DNA of 64,000 bases from CAWGCA01 sp963820955 (GCA_963820955.1 CAWGCA010000039.1:18563-82562), one strand, 5' to 3'. Positions 8,355 through 17,490 are shown, numbered from the stretch's first letter. The notes: generated by a model not told the origin, from the sequence alone. Translations and numbers: made by a program.

Positions 8355-8457
8355 GAATGGCAAAACGAGTGGCATTGACCGTAAGTTATTGATATACCGA
8401 GATTGCAGCGGCCTGTAAAGCCGTGGGCCGCGGTTCGATTCCGGGCTCAGCCTCCAT
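8355..8457 (+). repeat. tRNA-Cys 3'-end fragment with arm-type boxes (att relic 2)
   Basis: Bases 8404-8457 correspond to a tRNA 3' half: anticodon stem CGGC/GCCG, T-arm GGTTCGATTCC and the acceptor end GGCTCAGCCTCCA. The anticodon reads GTA here rather than the GCA of the copy at 16086. No 5' half precedes it. Upstream, GAATGGCA (8355) and GAGTGGCAT (8367) are spaced 12 bp, as in the copy at 16036. This is the layout of an integrase attachment site: arm-type boxes next to a tRNA-derived core. Confidence 0.7.
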
Positions 8458-8534
8458 CTAAATAAATTAAAAAAATCAGATAGATAATGCGATTATGAGC
8501 GCCTTTTTTGTGTCCGTTAATAATGGTTAAAAGC

Positions 8535-9294
8535 GGCGTTGTTGCATAAATCAGGCAGCCCGAGTTCATCACCCTTCGCTATACTGAGCTGATGCGGAAA
8601 TCAGACTGCACCGACGAAGCAAGCGCGGCACGTGGTCATAGACACCACCGGGTTGAAGGTATTCGGTGCGGGTGAATGGTATGTCCGCAAGCATGGCATG
8701 GGACGCGATCGCCGTCGTACCTGGAGAAAGCTTCATCTGGGGGTAGACGAGGAAACGAAGGAGATTGTCGCCGTCGATCTGACCCCGAGCAACATTCACG
8801 ATAGCTCACACCTGCCAGTCATGCTGGACCAGGTGATAGGCGAAGTAGATCAGGTGTCTGGTGACCGGGGGTACGACACCTGGAGATGTTATCAGGCGAT
8901 TCTGGCGCGTGGGGCGGTTCCGACGATTCCACCGCGGCGCAATGCGAGGCTGAGCGCAGTCAAAGATCCGCCATCGTTCAAGGCCGTGCGAGATGCGGTG
9001 TTGTGCTGCATCAAGAGTAAGGGACGCTACCCGTGGCGGACTTCAAGTGGGGCTGCGCGTCAGAGCCTGGCAGAGAACGCGGTTTCCCGTTTCAAGGCTT
9101 TGGTTGGTGTGCAACTGATGTCACGAAGGTTTGACACGCAGCAGGTAGTAGAGGCCATGGTCAAATGCCGAGTTCTGAATCGGATGGCGGCGCTAGAAAT
9201 GCCTAAGTCCAAACGCATTCCAGTGGTTTGATCTGCCTCTTTTTAAAAGAGTATAGGGATTCATCGCGTCGGTTCCGAATATTGCAACAACGTT
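8535..9294 (+). mobile_element. IS5-family (IS903-like) insertion sequence, internally deleted
   Basis: The left end GGCGTTGTTGCATAAAT at 8535 and the imperfect right end (reverse complement AACGTTGTTGCAATAT, ending 9294) resemble the inverted repeats of IS903-type elements. The element is 760 bp against about 1.05 kb for the family, because an internal part covering the transposase N-terminal third is missing. Bases 8592-8631 still encode the first residues of the transposase (MRKSDCTDEASAA) but out of frame with the rest. Confidence 0.7.
8632..9231 (+). pseudogene. IS5-family transposase, N-terminally deleted
   Basis: The 199 residues cover the catalytic core of an IS5/IS903-type DDE transposase: first Asp in VVIDTTGLKVFG-like VIDTTGLK at the start, second Asp in SGDRGYDTW near residue 83, and the C-terminal ENAVSRFKALVG segment with the catalytic Glu. 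The first ~100 residues are gone and the remaining start fragment is out of frame, so the enzyme cannot be made whole. Intact copies elsewhere in the genome could still mobilise it through its ends. Confidence 0.8.
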
Positions 9295-9366
9295 TAAAAG
9301 GACAACCAATTCTGTGTAGAATCCGGAACCTGTTGAAACTTGAAAGTTGGCGAGGTTATTTGATTT

Positions 9367-10428
9367 ATGAGCATTGAGGAGCTGCTGCAGCTGCAATTCC
9401 TTGGCAACCCCCTGTTATCCTGGCTTTATGCGGGGCTCGCGTTTTTCTTAACCGCAGTAGGTCTACGTCTATTGCTGCGCTTCCTAGCCAGACGCTTGGT
9501 CGAGTTTACGCAGCATACCGAGACCAAGCTGGACGATGCCCTGGTCGAACTAATGAGTCAGACTAAATGGTGGATGCTTGCAATTGTTGGCGTCTATGCA
9601 GCCACTTGCTTGCTCGAGTTGCCGGAACGTCTAAGCAACTGGATTGAGGGAGCCGTCGCGGTTGCACTCTTCCTCCAGACCGGCATTTGGATCAGCCGGA
9701 TGATCGCAGTATGGGTTGAGAACTCACGTAAGCGCAGCCTGGCCAAGTCGGCCGCTGCGGCCACGGGTCTCTATGTCATCGGGATCGTCGGTCGAATAGT
9801 CATCTGGTCGATCGTGTTACTCCTGATACTCGACAACCTCGGTGTGAATGTCACTGCGCTTGTCGCAAGCTTGGGAGTAGGCGGTGTTGCGGTGGCACTG
9901 GCGGTGCAGAATATCCTGGGGGATCTGTTCGCCTCTTTCTCGATCATCTTTGACAAACCGTTTGTGGTCGGTGATTTTCTGGCCGTCGACAAGTACGTGG
10001 GCAGCGTTGAGCATGTAGGCCTAAAAACAACGCGCCTGCGGAGCCTGACTGGAGAGCAGCTGGTGTTCTCGAATTCTGACCTGCTCGGCAGTCGTATCCA
10101 GAACTATGGAAGGATGAAAGAGCGGCGTGTGGCATTCGAGATCGGCGTGACCTACCAGACGCCAAGGGAAAAATTGGAACGCATACCTCAGATGTTGCAG
10201 GAGGTTATCGAGCAACAGTCTCGGACCCGGTTCGATCGTGCGCATTTCAAATCGTATGGTGATTATTCACTCGTTTTCGAAACCGTCTACTATGTCGACA
10301 CTCCGGACTACAATGTGTATATGGATATACATCAAAGGGTGAACCTGGGTATCCATGAAAAGTTCGAGCAGGCGCAAATCGAGTTTGCCTACCCAACCCG
10401 AACTGTGTTCATAAGACGGGATTCATGA
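9367..10428 (+). CDS. MscS-family mechanosensitive channel
   Basis: The 353-residue protein has about five hydrophobic segments in the first 190 residues. The pore helix region is typical of MscS (VTALVASLGVGGVAVALAVQ, near residues 160-180), followed by the NILGDLFASFSIIFDKPFVVGDFL signature and a cytoplasmic beta/alpha domain. These channels open under membrane tension and release solutes on hypo-osmotic shock. It is the first of a group of ion-transport genes in this accessory segment. ATG at 9367 is preceded only by a weak GCGAGG-type site. The gene appears intact. Confidence 0.9.
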   Translation: MSIEELLQLQFLGNPLLSWLYAGLAFFLTAVGLRLLLRFLARRLVEFTQHTETKLDDALVELMSQTKWWMLAIVGVYAATCLLELPERLSNWIEGAVAVALFLQTGIWISRMIAVWVENSRKRSLAKSAAAATGLYVIGIVGRIVIWSIVLLLILDNLGVNVTALVASLGVGGVAVALAVQNILGDLFASFSIIFDKPFVVGDFLAVDKYVGSVEHVGLKTTRLRSLTGEQLVFSNSDLLGSRIQNYGRMKERRVAFEIGVTYQTPREKLERIPQMLQEVIEQQSRTRFDRAHFKSYGDYSLVFETVYYVDTPDYNVYMDIHQRVNLGIHEKFEQAQIEFAYPTRTVFIRRDS

Positions 10429-10451
10429 TCAGGGGTGTGACTGTGTCTGTC

Positions 10452-10550
10452 TGCTGTGGGTCCCGAAAATAGGATCCTATTAAATCTATTGTATATATCT
10501 GGATGATGTTTGATCCTTGGATCCATGGTACGGCTAATCCAGTTTATTCT
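10452..10550. repeat. Dispersed ~100-bp repeat, copy B
   Basis: This block matches 6110-6210 (TGTGGGTCCC start, ATTGTATATATCTGGAT, ATCCATGGTACGGCT, AATCCAGTTTATTCTG end). It lies 24 bases after the channel gene. Nothing else is recognisable in 10551-10711. Confidence 0.6.
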
Positions 10551-10711
10551 GTATCGGAGATCAGGACAAAGGCCAAAAATTAGGCCTGCTGACCGGCTGC
10601 TCTGGTGCTTCATAGCGAAATTATGGGCGGACTGGCGCGCCGCGCTGTACTTTGTCCAGCCCAGGACCGTGACGACCTGATTCCGCGACTACTGGCGCGC
10701 GCTCAGTCAGT

Positions 10712-10974
10712 CGCCAAGCGCTGGGTAAGATCGGTAAAAGAGGAAGCGCTATCGAAGCTGATACTATTTGGTGAGGCTTCCCTGAGGCGTGTCCTTCGCG
10801 AGTACCTGATTTATTTTCACCGGGAGCGTAACCATCAAGGAAAAGCTAATGTGCTTCTGTTCCCATCGAATCGCCACTCTGCGTCCAGCGCAGATCGATC
10901 TGTCCGCTGTCGTGAACGGTTAGGCGGACTCCTCAAGTACTACCATCGAGAAGCTGCATGAGTATTTTGACCTT
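10712..10974 (+). pseudogene. 3' fragment of an integrase-core (rve) transposase
   Basis: From 10712 the sequence matches the C-terminal part of the transposase relic at 16206-17254 (RWVRSVKEEALSKLILFGEA, YLIYFHRERNHQGK, ending LLKYYHREAA), and the match continues through the stop codon to GAGTATTTTGACC. The N-terminal two thirds and the catalytic Asp residues are absent, so it cannot be active. The fragment directly abuts a truncated antiporter gene on the other strand, which marks a deletion or insertion breakpoint at about 10974. Confidence 0.75.
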
Positions 10975-11309
10975 AAGACCACTGCCACGAGATCCGGAAT
11001 AATCAGGATACCGATGGCCACACGGCCGTGAAAAGCGCGCAGCTCGCCCTTTTCTTCCAGTATCTTGGTGGTGACCACTGTGCTGGAAAAACCCAGGGCG
11101 GTGCCGAGGACTATCGATACCTTCCAGTCACGCCCCGTGAGGACATGGATACCAGGGGCCAGCAGCAGGACGGAGACGACGAGATGGGCCAGGCCACCGA
11201 CCCAGACCTGGGGCGGCAGCACGTTCTTCAGCCGCAGCTTCAGCCCCAAGGAAAGCAACAGCAGGACGACGCCGAGGTGGGCAATGTGCAAAAATCCATT
11301 CTTCACAGG
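10974..11309 (-). pseudogene. Fragment of a CPA2-type (KefB-like) cation/proton antiporter
   Basis: On the minus strand about 110 residues match the core of monovalent cation:proton antiporters of the CPA2/KefB class: LGVVLLLLSLGLKLRL, VLGTALGFSSTVVTTKILEE and AIGILIIPDLVAVVL. Full proteins exceed 500 residues, so both ends are missing. The 3' side runs straight into transposase debris at 10974. It belongs by theme with the neighbouring channels but cannot function. Confidence 0.7.
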
Positions 11310-11413
11310 CCATTGTTCACGGCTGTCCCGATACTGATATTTTCGCTTTCGAGCTGCACCACCGTTCCTGACCGATCCAGGTCTTTCCGCAGCACTGGGA
11401 CGTGCTGCCGTTT

Positions 11414-12814
11414 TCACTCGCTGCGGACGGTTACAGCTGTTGGGGGCTTCTGGTCTTGTGTATCGGACGGTGCCACCAGCAGCGAAGTACCCACGCACAG
11501 CTCGCGCAGCGTGATGCCCGCCAGGGCGTTATCCACGGCCTGATCTACGCGGCTGATGATGTCATCCACGGCCCGCTCCCGGCACGGGTGTTGAGTGCCT
11601 GGATCGGATCCTTCACCGCCGCTGCGGACCGTGTCGAGAAGGGTTTTCACCGCAATCCCTTCCGGGGCCTGCGCGGGCACATAGATAAACGGATCCTCGC
11701 CCGCCGCGATCACCAGTCCGCGGGCTTCCAGAGGATCGATGATGCTTATCACAGCATCCGTCGGTACTGCCAGATGTTTCGCCAGAGCCTCCAGGGTCCA
11801 TGGCCTGGTGCCGCGAAAGTGGCTTTGGGTGATTAAACACATCGCCGACAGGGCCAGACGTTCCTTCAACCGGTTGCTCAGACCCGTATCACGGCTGCGC
11901 ACGGTCAGGTACTCGGGGTGTTGGTGATAAAAAGCGATGCTGGCACCTACCAGCAGGATAAGCCATGCCACGTAAAGCCAAATCATGAATAAGATCAGGA
12001 TCGCGAACCCGGAGTAGATGGCGGCGTACTTGGTCGAGGTAACAACGAACGAAGCAAAGCCCCAGCCAACCGTCTGCCAGAGGAAACCCGCAACCAATGC
12101 CCCGATGGCGGCGGAAACTAAGCGCACCCGTGTATTGGGAACAAACTTGTAGACGAATGTGAATGCCGCTATTACGAACAGGTAGGGTAAAAAGGTCCCG
12201 ATAGATTCGACCATCCAGGCGAGGATAGGTAACTTGACGAGTGATTGTACTACCGAGTTGCTCATGAGTGATGCGGTTGCCCCCAACGCAGAGAAGAGCA
12301 GGACCGGACCGACCATAATGACACTCAGATAATCCCTGAATCGCTCGACGAAAGAACGCCCCTGCCTGATGTGCCAGGTATAGTTGAAGGCGCGCTCGAT
12401 CTTTTGGACCAGCGAAATTACTGTATAAATGAGCAAACCGAGACCAACCGCACCGAGGACCCCTACTTTGATGTTGTCGACGAAGCCGATCACACTGGCT
12501 GTGATCTCTGCGCCCCTGTTCCCCAGGGGCATCATGAAATTGAGCATTATGGGCTCAATCTGATTGTGTACGTCAAAGGCCTTCAGCACCGAAAAGCTGA
12601 CCGCCAGCAGCGGGACCAGTGAGAGCAGTGTAGTATAAACGAGACTCATTGCCTGCAGGCTCAACTGGCCGTCCATCAGGTCGCGGCCCACCAGATAAAT
12701 CAGGCGGACCCATCTTAAAAATCCGCCTCTCCACCAGGGTAAGCAGGTGAGATCCGGGCTCCAGACCGCTCGTGAAAGTCTGCGCCGGAGTTCTTGGGCG
12801 CTTGCGTATTTCAT
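11414..12814 (-). CDS. YihY/BrkB-family inner-membrane protein with C-terminal wing domain
   Basis: The 466-residue product has the six-helix membrane core of the YihY family (formerly mislabelled RNase BN): an early DGQLSLQAMSLVYTTLLSLVP segment and the conserved GFASFVVTSTKYAAIYSGFA region near residues 250-270. After residue 300 a soluble tail contains a winged-helix-like part (SAMCLITQSHFRGTRPWTLE, then AVISIIDPLEARGLV), as in many proteobacterial members. The cellular role of the family is unsettled. It is transcribed away from the channel gene at 13538. The last 60 residues are low in similarity signals and may be altered by the nearby breakpoint. Confidence 0.85.
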   Translation of the reverse strand: MKYASAQELRRRLSRAVWSPDLTCLPWWRGGFLRWVRLIYLVGRDLMDGQLSLQAMSLVYTTLLSLVPLLAVSFSVLKAFDVHNQIEPIMLNFMMPLGNRGAEITASVIGFVDNIKVGVLGAVGLGLLIYTVISLVQKIERAFNYTWHIRQGRSFVERFRDYLSVIMVGPVLLFSALGATASLMSNSVVQSLVKLPILAWMVESIGTFLPYLFVIAAFTFVYKFVPNTRVRLVSAAIGALVAGFLWQTVGWGFASFVVTSTKYAAIYSGFAILILFMIWLYVAWLILLVGASIAFYHQHPEYLTVRSRDTGLSNRLKERLALSAMCLITQSHFRGTRPWTLEALAKHLAVPTDAVISIIDPLEARGLVIAAGEDPFIYVPAQAPEGIAVKTLLDTVRSGGEGSDPGTQHPCRERAVDDIISRVDQAVDNALAGITLRELCVGTSLLVAPSDTQDQKPPTAVTVRSE

Positions 12815-13306
12815 GGATTCACCAAGATTTCAAAAAGAAAATACTACCCTAAAGTATAGGAAGTGTGCACACTGCCAAGATTAGTTTCAGTTTATCCACC
12901 GGAGTTTCGGTAACAGAAGACAGAGCCGGTCTGCACCGTTTGAACGCCCGGTGAACCTGGGTGTCTGTTCGAATACTCAGCGCAGGTGATACGCAATTGG
13001 GTTTTGGCAGTGAGACCCGGATAGAGGCCAGCGAGAAGATGACCTGACCATGGCTGAACCTGAGGAACTACGCTTCCTGCGCCGTGGGGTCTGTATCGCC
13101 GGAATGTGGAGGTAAAGAAAATCGATTCTTGGTGGCAAGAGCGGCAGAATCAGGCAAGTTTCTGCAAAGTAATTAAGTGGACTACTATAATGGGAACGAA
13201 CAAGCGTGAATATATCCGTAACGGCTCATACCCATCGATAAAAATTCTTATACAGCGGTGGCACCCACCTGCAGAACCGGTCTCAATACTCGATTCCAGT
13301 GACTAG

Positions 13307-13419
13307 TGTAGGTCGTCACAAATAACGTAACAGTTGAATATCCCTGTTTTACTGGGTTTCAGCGATTTGATAGCCGAAAACACTGCGTTTATAAGTTACA
13401 AACTGTTTGGCGACCTACA
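13307..13419. mobile_element. Small MITE with 9-bp terminal inverted repeats
   Basis: TGTAGGTCG (13307-13315) and CGACCTACA (13411-13419) are perfect terminal inverted repeats of a 113-bp element, flanked on both sides by CTAG, a likely 4-bp target duplication (the flanks also extend the symmetry). The inside has no coding potential. This is the layout of a non-autonomous element mobilised by a transposase elsewhere. Outside it, 12815-13537 shows only regulatory-length sequence between divergent genes. Confidence 0.6.
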
Positions 13420-13537
13420 CTAGTTGACGAGGACTGGGCCCATAAAACCGATCAGATTAAGATCTGTGATCTAACTGAACAATCTGTTACAGCGGTGTCC
13501 TGGGATCGCCCAGCGGGTAATCATTTGGCCCAGCTAT

Positions 13538-15523
13538 ATGAAGCCGATCACGTTTCTAGGAGGCGCGGAAGCGAACGACATGTTTTCACGGCTAAAAGAT
13601 TGGCTCATATTTCGGTTGGAACGGGCGTTGGTGAGAGGGCCTCTCTCGCGGTTCGCGGTTATCGCACTCATGGTTTTGCTTGTCTCCCTGGGAGGGGGGC
13701 TTTTGATTCGCCTGCTGGCGCCCGAATTCGGGTCCATGGGGGATGCGGTCTGGTGGGCTTTCCTGCGTCTGACGGATCCGGGCTATCTCGGCGAGGACGC
13801 GGGTGCCGCCAAGCGCATGGTCTCGGCAGTTATCACGTTGCTGGGCTTTATTCTGTTCACCGGCTCTCTGATAGCGATCCTGACACAATGGCTGGTGGAG
13901 ACCATGCAACGTCTGGAGCTTGGTCTGACGCCGGTCGCTCTGCAGGAGCACTTCGTGGTGCTCGGCTGGAGCAGCCGCACGCCGATCATCCTGAAAGAAA
14001 TCATGGCCTCTCAGGGCCGGGTACTCCGCTTCCTGCGCCGGCGCGGTGCGCGGCACCTGCGCCTGGCTTTGCTTGCGGAGCAGGCGGATGCCGTCCTCAT
14101 GCAGGAGATCAGAGACCGGCTTGGCGAACACTGGAACGCCCGCCAGATCATTCTGCGCAACGGGTCCCCCCTGCGCCTCGACCACCTGGAGAGGGTGGAT
14201 TTCGCGCATGCTGCGGCGATTCTCATCCCAGCCGCGGATGCCGTCGACGCAGGCGCTATTCAGGCCGACGCGCGCACCGTCAAGGCACTGATGACGCTGG
14301 GTGCCGCGCTCGACCAACAGGCGGATGAAGAACTGCCCATCGTCATCGTGGAGATGCAGGATTTTAGCCTTGCCAGCCGCATGCACACTCTCTACCGAGG
14401 CCCGCTGGAGATTATCGCCGGAGACCAGGTGATCAACCGCCTGGTTGCCCAGAACGTGCGCCACCCCGGACTTTCGCAAATCTATGACGAGCTTCTGAGC
14501 GACAAGACAGGCAGCCAGATATACGTTCGTGACGGGTCAAGTCTGGCTGGGGAGTCGGTCCAGCAGGTAGCGAGCGCGTTCGCTGAAGCCGTGCTGCTTG
14601 GGGTCGCTCGTCTCGACGCCGGCAGCTACCGGGCCATGCTTAACCCCCCCGGCGACCTCCGGCTGAAGGCCGACGATCGACTGGTATTGTTAGCTCGCAG
14701 CTACGATGATGCGGCGCCACCCGAGACGGTTGACAGCATGGAGACCTTGCCGGAGGAAATCGCGGCGCCCAAGGTAGCGACGCCGAGACTCCGAAGAGTC
14801 CTGTTGCTGGGCTGGAATCACCGTGTGCCCGCCTTGCTTGGCGAGTTCGCCTCCTATGCAAACGAGCAGTTCGCAATAGATGTGGTCTCCATGGTTTCTG
14901 CAGCTAAACGCAATGGCCTGATCAAGGCTCACGAGGCACCGATAGAGAGTCTCCAGGTCAGGCAGCTGGAGTTGGACTATGCCATACCTCTGCAACTGGA
15001 AAGCCTCGACCCGGCCGGTTACGACAACGTTGTCCTGCTGGCCAGCGAACGGCTGAAACCCGGGGACGAGTCGGATGCCCGGACCGTTCTCGGCTATCTG
15101 CTGCTTGGTGGCTTGGTGCCGTCCGGCGCGGAGGCTCCCCAGCTCCTGGTGGAATTGACCGATCCGGACAATATTCCACTCCTGGAGAATCGGGCCGGCG
15201 AGATCATCGTCAGTCCTGTAATCATCAGTCACATGCTGGCCCGCGTGGCCCTGCGGCGGGAATTGCGGGCGGTAATAGACGAGCTGTTCAGCTCTGGCGG
15301 CAGCGAAATCTTCTTTCGCCCCTTCGAGGACTATGGCCTCGCAAGCGGCACTCATCGCTTTGCCGAATTGCAGCGGGCGGTGAATTCACGCGGGGAGACA
15401 GCCATCGGTATACGCCGCGCAGAAGGGGAAAAAGGTAGCGGGGTTCAACTCAATCCGCTGCGGGGGCAACAGCTTCAGCTGTCCCACGGGGATGAGTTGA
15501 TCGTTCTCACCACCGATACATAA
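13538..15523 (+). CDS. CASTOR/POLLUX-type ion channel with RCK-like domains
   Basis: The 661-residue protein has two transmembrane helices flanking a pore loop (WWAFLRLTDPGYLGEDAGA, near residues 70-90), then two Rossmann-like RCK/TrkA-N regions: HFVVLGWSSRTPIILKEI near residue 135 and RRVLLLGWNHRVPALLGEF near residue 420. This is the architecture of bacterial relatives of the plant CASTOR/POLLUX channels, which conduct K+ or Ca2+ under control of the cytoplasmic ring. The start is uncertain: ATG at 13538 lacks a ribosome-binding site, and ATG at 13580 lies 17 bases after an AGGAGG. Its neighbours (MscS, antiporter fragment, YihY) suggest an ion-homeostasis cluster. Confidence 0.85.
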   Translation: MKPITFLGGAEANDMFSRLKDWLIFRLERALVRGPLSRFAVIALMVLLVSLGGGLLIRLLAPEFGSMGDAVWWAFLRLTDPGYLGEDAGAAKRMVSAVITLLGFILFTGSLIAILTQWLVETMQRLELGLTPVALQEHFVVLGWSSRTPIILKEIMASQGRVLRFLRRRGARHLRLALLAEQADAVLMQEIRDRLGEHWNARQIILRNGSPLRLDHLERVDFAHAAAILIPAADAVDAGAIQADARTVKALMTLGAALDQQADEELPIVIVEMQDFSLASRMHTLYRGPLEIIAGDQVINRLVAQNVRHPGLSQIYDELLSDKTGSQIYVRDGSSLAGESVQQVASAFAEAVLLGVARLDAGSYRAMLNPPGDLRLKADDRLVLLARSYDDAAPPETVDSMETLPEEIAAPKVATPRLRRVLLLGWNHRVPALLGEFASYANEQFAIDVVSMVSAAKRNGLIKAHEAPIESLQVRQLELDYAIPLQLESLDPAGYDNVVLLASERLKPGDESDARTVLGYLLLGGLVPSGAEAPQLLVELTDPDNIPLLENRAGEIIVSPVIISHMLARVALRRELRAVIDELFSSGGSEIFFRPFEDYGLASGTHRFAELQRAVNSRGETAIGIRRAEGEKGSGVQLNPLRGQQLQLSHGDELIVLTTDT

Positions 15524-15591
15524 AGAGAAGACAAGAATATTCCGCGCTGCATCATCCAGTATGGAATCGATTTACACGGGAGAAGGTCACA

Positions 15592-15915
15592 ATGCATCAG
15601 GTTTTTCGACGACACACAAAACTTCCTGCGATCCTGATTAGTCTGATATTGCTGATCAGCCACGCCGCCGCGACTGCACAGGAGACGCCCCGTCATTGGC
15701 TGATAGGCACCAAGGAGGCGCCCCCTTTTGCCATGAAACAATCCGACGGCACCTGGAGAGGGATCAGCATAGAACTTTGGGCAGGCCTGGCGGAACGTGT
15801 GCGTGGCGAAATGATAGTCAAGCTACTACGGGAAGCTGATAGAGTCCTCAGCGATAAGTCTGCCAACGGAAGTTATGGAACCTCAATTTATAGGTTTGGG
15901 GGCTTATTCGGTTAG
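15592..15915 (+). pseudogene. Truncated periplasmic solute-binding (family 3) protein
   Basis: The first 28 residues form a signal peptide (LPAILISLILLISHAAATAQ), followed by the beginning of a family-3 solute-binding domain: LIGTKEAPPFAMKQSDGTWR and GISIELWAGLAERV. Homology ends near residue 80, and the last ~25 residues look like random read-through up to the stop at 15913-15915. Full-length relatives are at least 230 residues. Since it follows a channel gene, it may be the start of a glutamate-receptor-like K+ channel, which begins with the same domain, but that cannot be tested on this fragment. An att repeat lies 120 bases downstream. Confidence 0.65.
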
Positions 15916-16035
15916 ATTGCAATCTGGCTATACTCTCCGTAGTTGAGGTCGCATCGGTTTTTTCATATAAAACGCAATAATATCTATTTGTTAGAGTAAT
16001 CAGCAGTAAACAAATTATAAATTTAATGCCTTTTT

Positions 16036-16132
16036 GAGTGGCATAGCGAGTGGCATAACCACTAACTTATTGAAATATATGGTAGTGCAGCGGCCTGCAA
16101 AGCCGTGGGCCTCGGTTCGATTCCGGGCTCAG
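16036..16132 (+). repeat. tRNA-Cys 3'-end fragment with arm-type boxes (att relic 3)
   Basis: This is the best-preserved copy. GAGTGGCAT occurs at 16036-16044 and again at 16048-16056, a 12-bp period. The tRNA part follows at about 16086-16132 with anticodon loop CTGCAAA (anticodon GCA, Cys), T-arm CTCGGTTCGATTCCGGG and a CTCAG acceptor remnant. No 5' tRNA half and no integrase gene adjoin it. The 120 bases before it, after the truncated binding-protein gene, show nothing else. Confidence 0.7.
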
Positions 16133-16205
16133 CAAAACCTTTGTGTCTTGTCTCAATCCAGGCTTACAATTGGCCGATAGGTTCGAGTTGATGGTGGGGA
16201 TTACT

Positions 16206-17254
16206 ATGGATTGGGTGCGTGTTCTGGCCTACATCACTGGGACAGTAGACCAGGAACTCCTTTTGCGAAATGAGTATCTTGCCGCTGAAAACCAGATTCT
16301 CAAAGCTCAACTCAAGACCTCGTTACGGCTAACAGACGCAGAGCGAGTGACTCTCGCTGAAATCGCTCATCGCCTTGGCCGTAAAGCGCTTGAGGATGTG
16401 GCCAATATTGTGAAGCCAGACACTCTTATGGGTTGGTACCGGAGGCTTGATAGCCCGTAAGTTCGACGGATCCAAGTCGCGACGCTACCCGGGTCGCCCC
16501 AGAATCGATACTGAGATCGAACAATTAGTGGTGCGTATGGCCAAGGAGAACTCGGATTGGGGCTATGATCGCATTGCGGGCGCCATGGCGAATCTCGGCG
16601 ACATATTCTACAGCGCCATGGTATTCCACCGGCGCAGGAGCGCAAGCGCACTACGACTTGGGCAGACTTTATCCGCGCGCACCTGTCTGTCCTTGCGGGT
16701 ACCGACTTTTCTCGGTAGAGGTACTGACGCTGCGCGGGTTGGCCACCTACTACGTGCTGTTCTTTATCCATTATCTAGAGAGTCGTCGCGTTGAGATCGC
16801 TGGGGTCACTACACATCCCAATGAAGCCTGGATGAAAAAGGTCGCCAGAAATATCACAATGGAGGAATGGGGCTTCCTCGAAGACTGCCGGTACCTTATC
16901 CATGACCGCGATACGAAGTTCACGGATTCGTTTCGCGCAATTGTCAAATCGGGTCATGTGAAGCCGCTGAAGCTACCAGCCCGGAGTCCGAATCTGAATG
17001 CCTACGCCGAGCGCTGGGTAAGATCGGTAAAAGAGGGAGCGCTATCGAAGCTGATACTATTTGGTGAGGCTTCCCTGAGGCGTGTACTTCGCGAGCACCT
17101 GATTTATTTTCACCGGGAGTGTAACCATCAAGGAAAAGGCAATGTGCTTCTGTTTCTATCGAATCGCCACTCTGCGTCCAGCGCAGATCGATCTGTCCGC
17201 TGCCGTGAACGGTTAGGCGGACTCCTCAAGTACTACCATCGAGAGGCTGCATGA
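16206..17254 (+). pseudogene. Integrase-core (rve) transposase, frameshifted
   Basis: Joining three frames gives a near full-length (about 350-residue) transposase of a widespread integrase-core group. The N-terminal part is MDWVRVLAYITGTVDQELLL; then IARKFDGSKSRRYPGRPRID, a DDE core with LRGLATYYVLFFIHYLESRR and YLIHDRDTKFTDSFRAI, and the C-terminal RSPNLNAYAERWVRSVKEGA. Frame changes near 16450 and 16620-16720 break it, and about 15 residues around the first catalytic Asp appear scrambled. It starts about 70 bases after att relic 3, so its insertion may have hit that site. Confidence 0.8.
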
Positions 17255-17328
17255 GTATTTTGACCCTAAGGGGGGAGCGGGCAACCGAGGTAATTGGCCA
17301 GGTTCGACTGAATAACCCGGATTGAAGG

Positions 17329-17490
17329 ATGCGACTAATCGCTGCCCGTGCCTTGACGCAGTCGGATACCAAGGAGGCACGGGCCTATCTTGAAGCGGCG
17401 GCGTTGGATCCTGATCCGACGGTGCGAAGTGCCGTCGCTCGGATCTCTGCACGCCCGCAGCGGAACTCTGAAAAATCGCTCAGGCTGGGT
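17329..17490 (+). pseudogene. Possible 3' remnant of a HEAT-repeat gene
   Basis: The segment MRLIAARALTQ followed by ARAYLEAAALDPDPTVRSAV resembles one and a half HEAT repeats. An in-frame TGA separates it from upstream residues (NNPD). After about residue 55 the similarity ends. Near 17580-17610 lies half of a REP-like sequence (CTGGATCCCGGC). It is probably the tail of a gene destroyed by the transposon at its left. Confidence is low. Confidence 0.3.

Noticed and set aside
8404..8457. A tRNA gene with a CCA end
   Set aside because: Only the 3' half is present; no matching 5' acceptor strand or D-arm occurs in the bases before it.
10605..10961. A separate 118-residue gene
   Set aside because: From 10712 it is the 3' part of the transposase seen at 16206-17254; the preceding part has no similarity and no ribosome-binding site.
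13106..13306. A 66-codon open frame before the MITE
   Set aside because: No ribosome-binding site, unusual composition and no recognisable motif; it ends at the element's border by chance.
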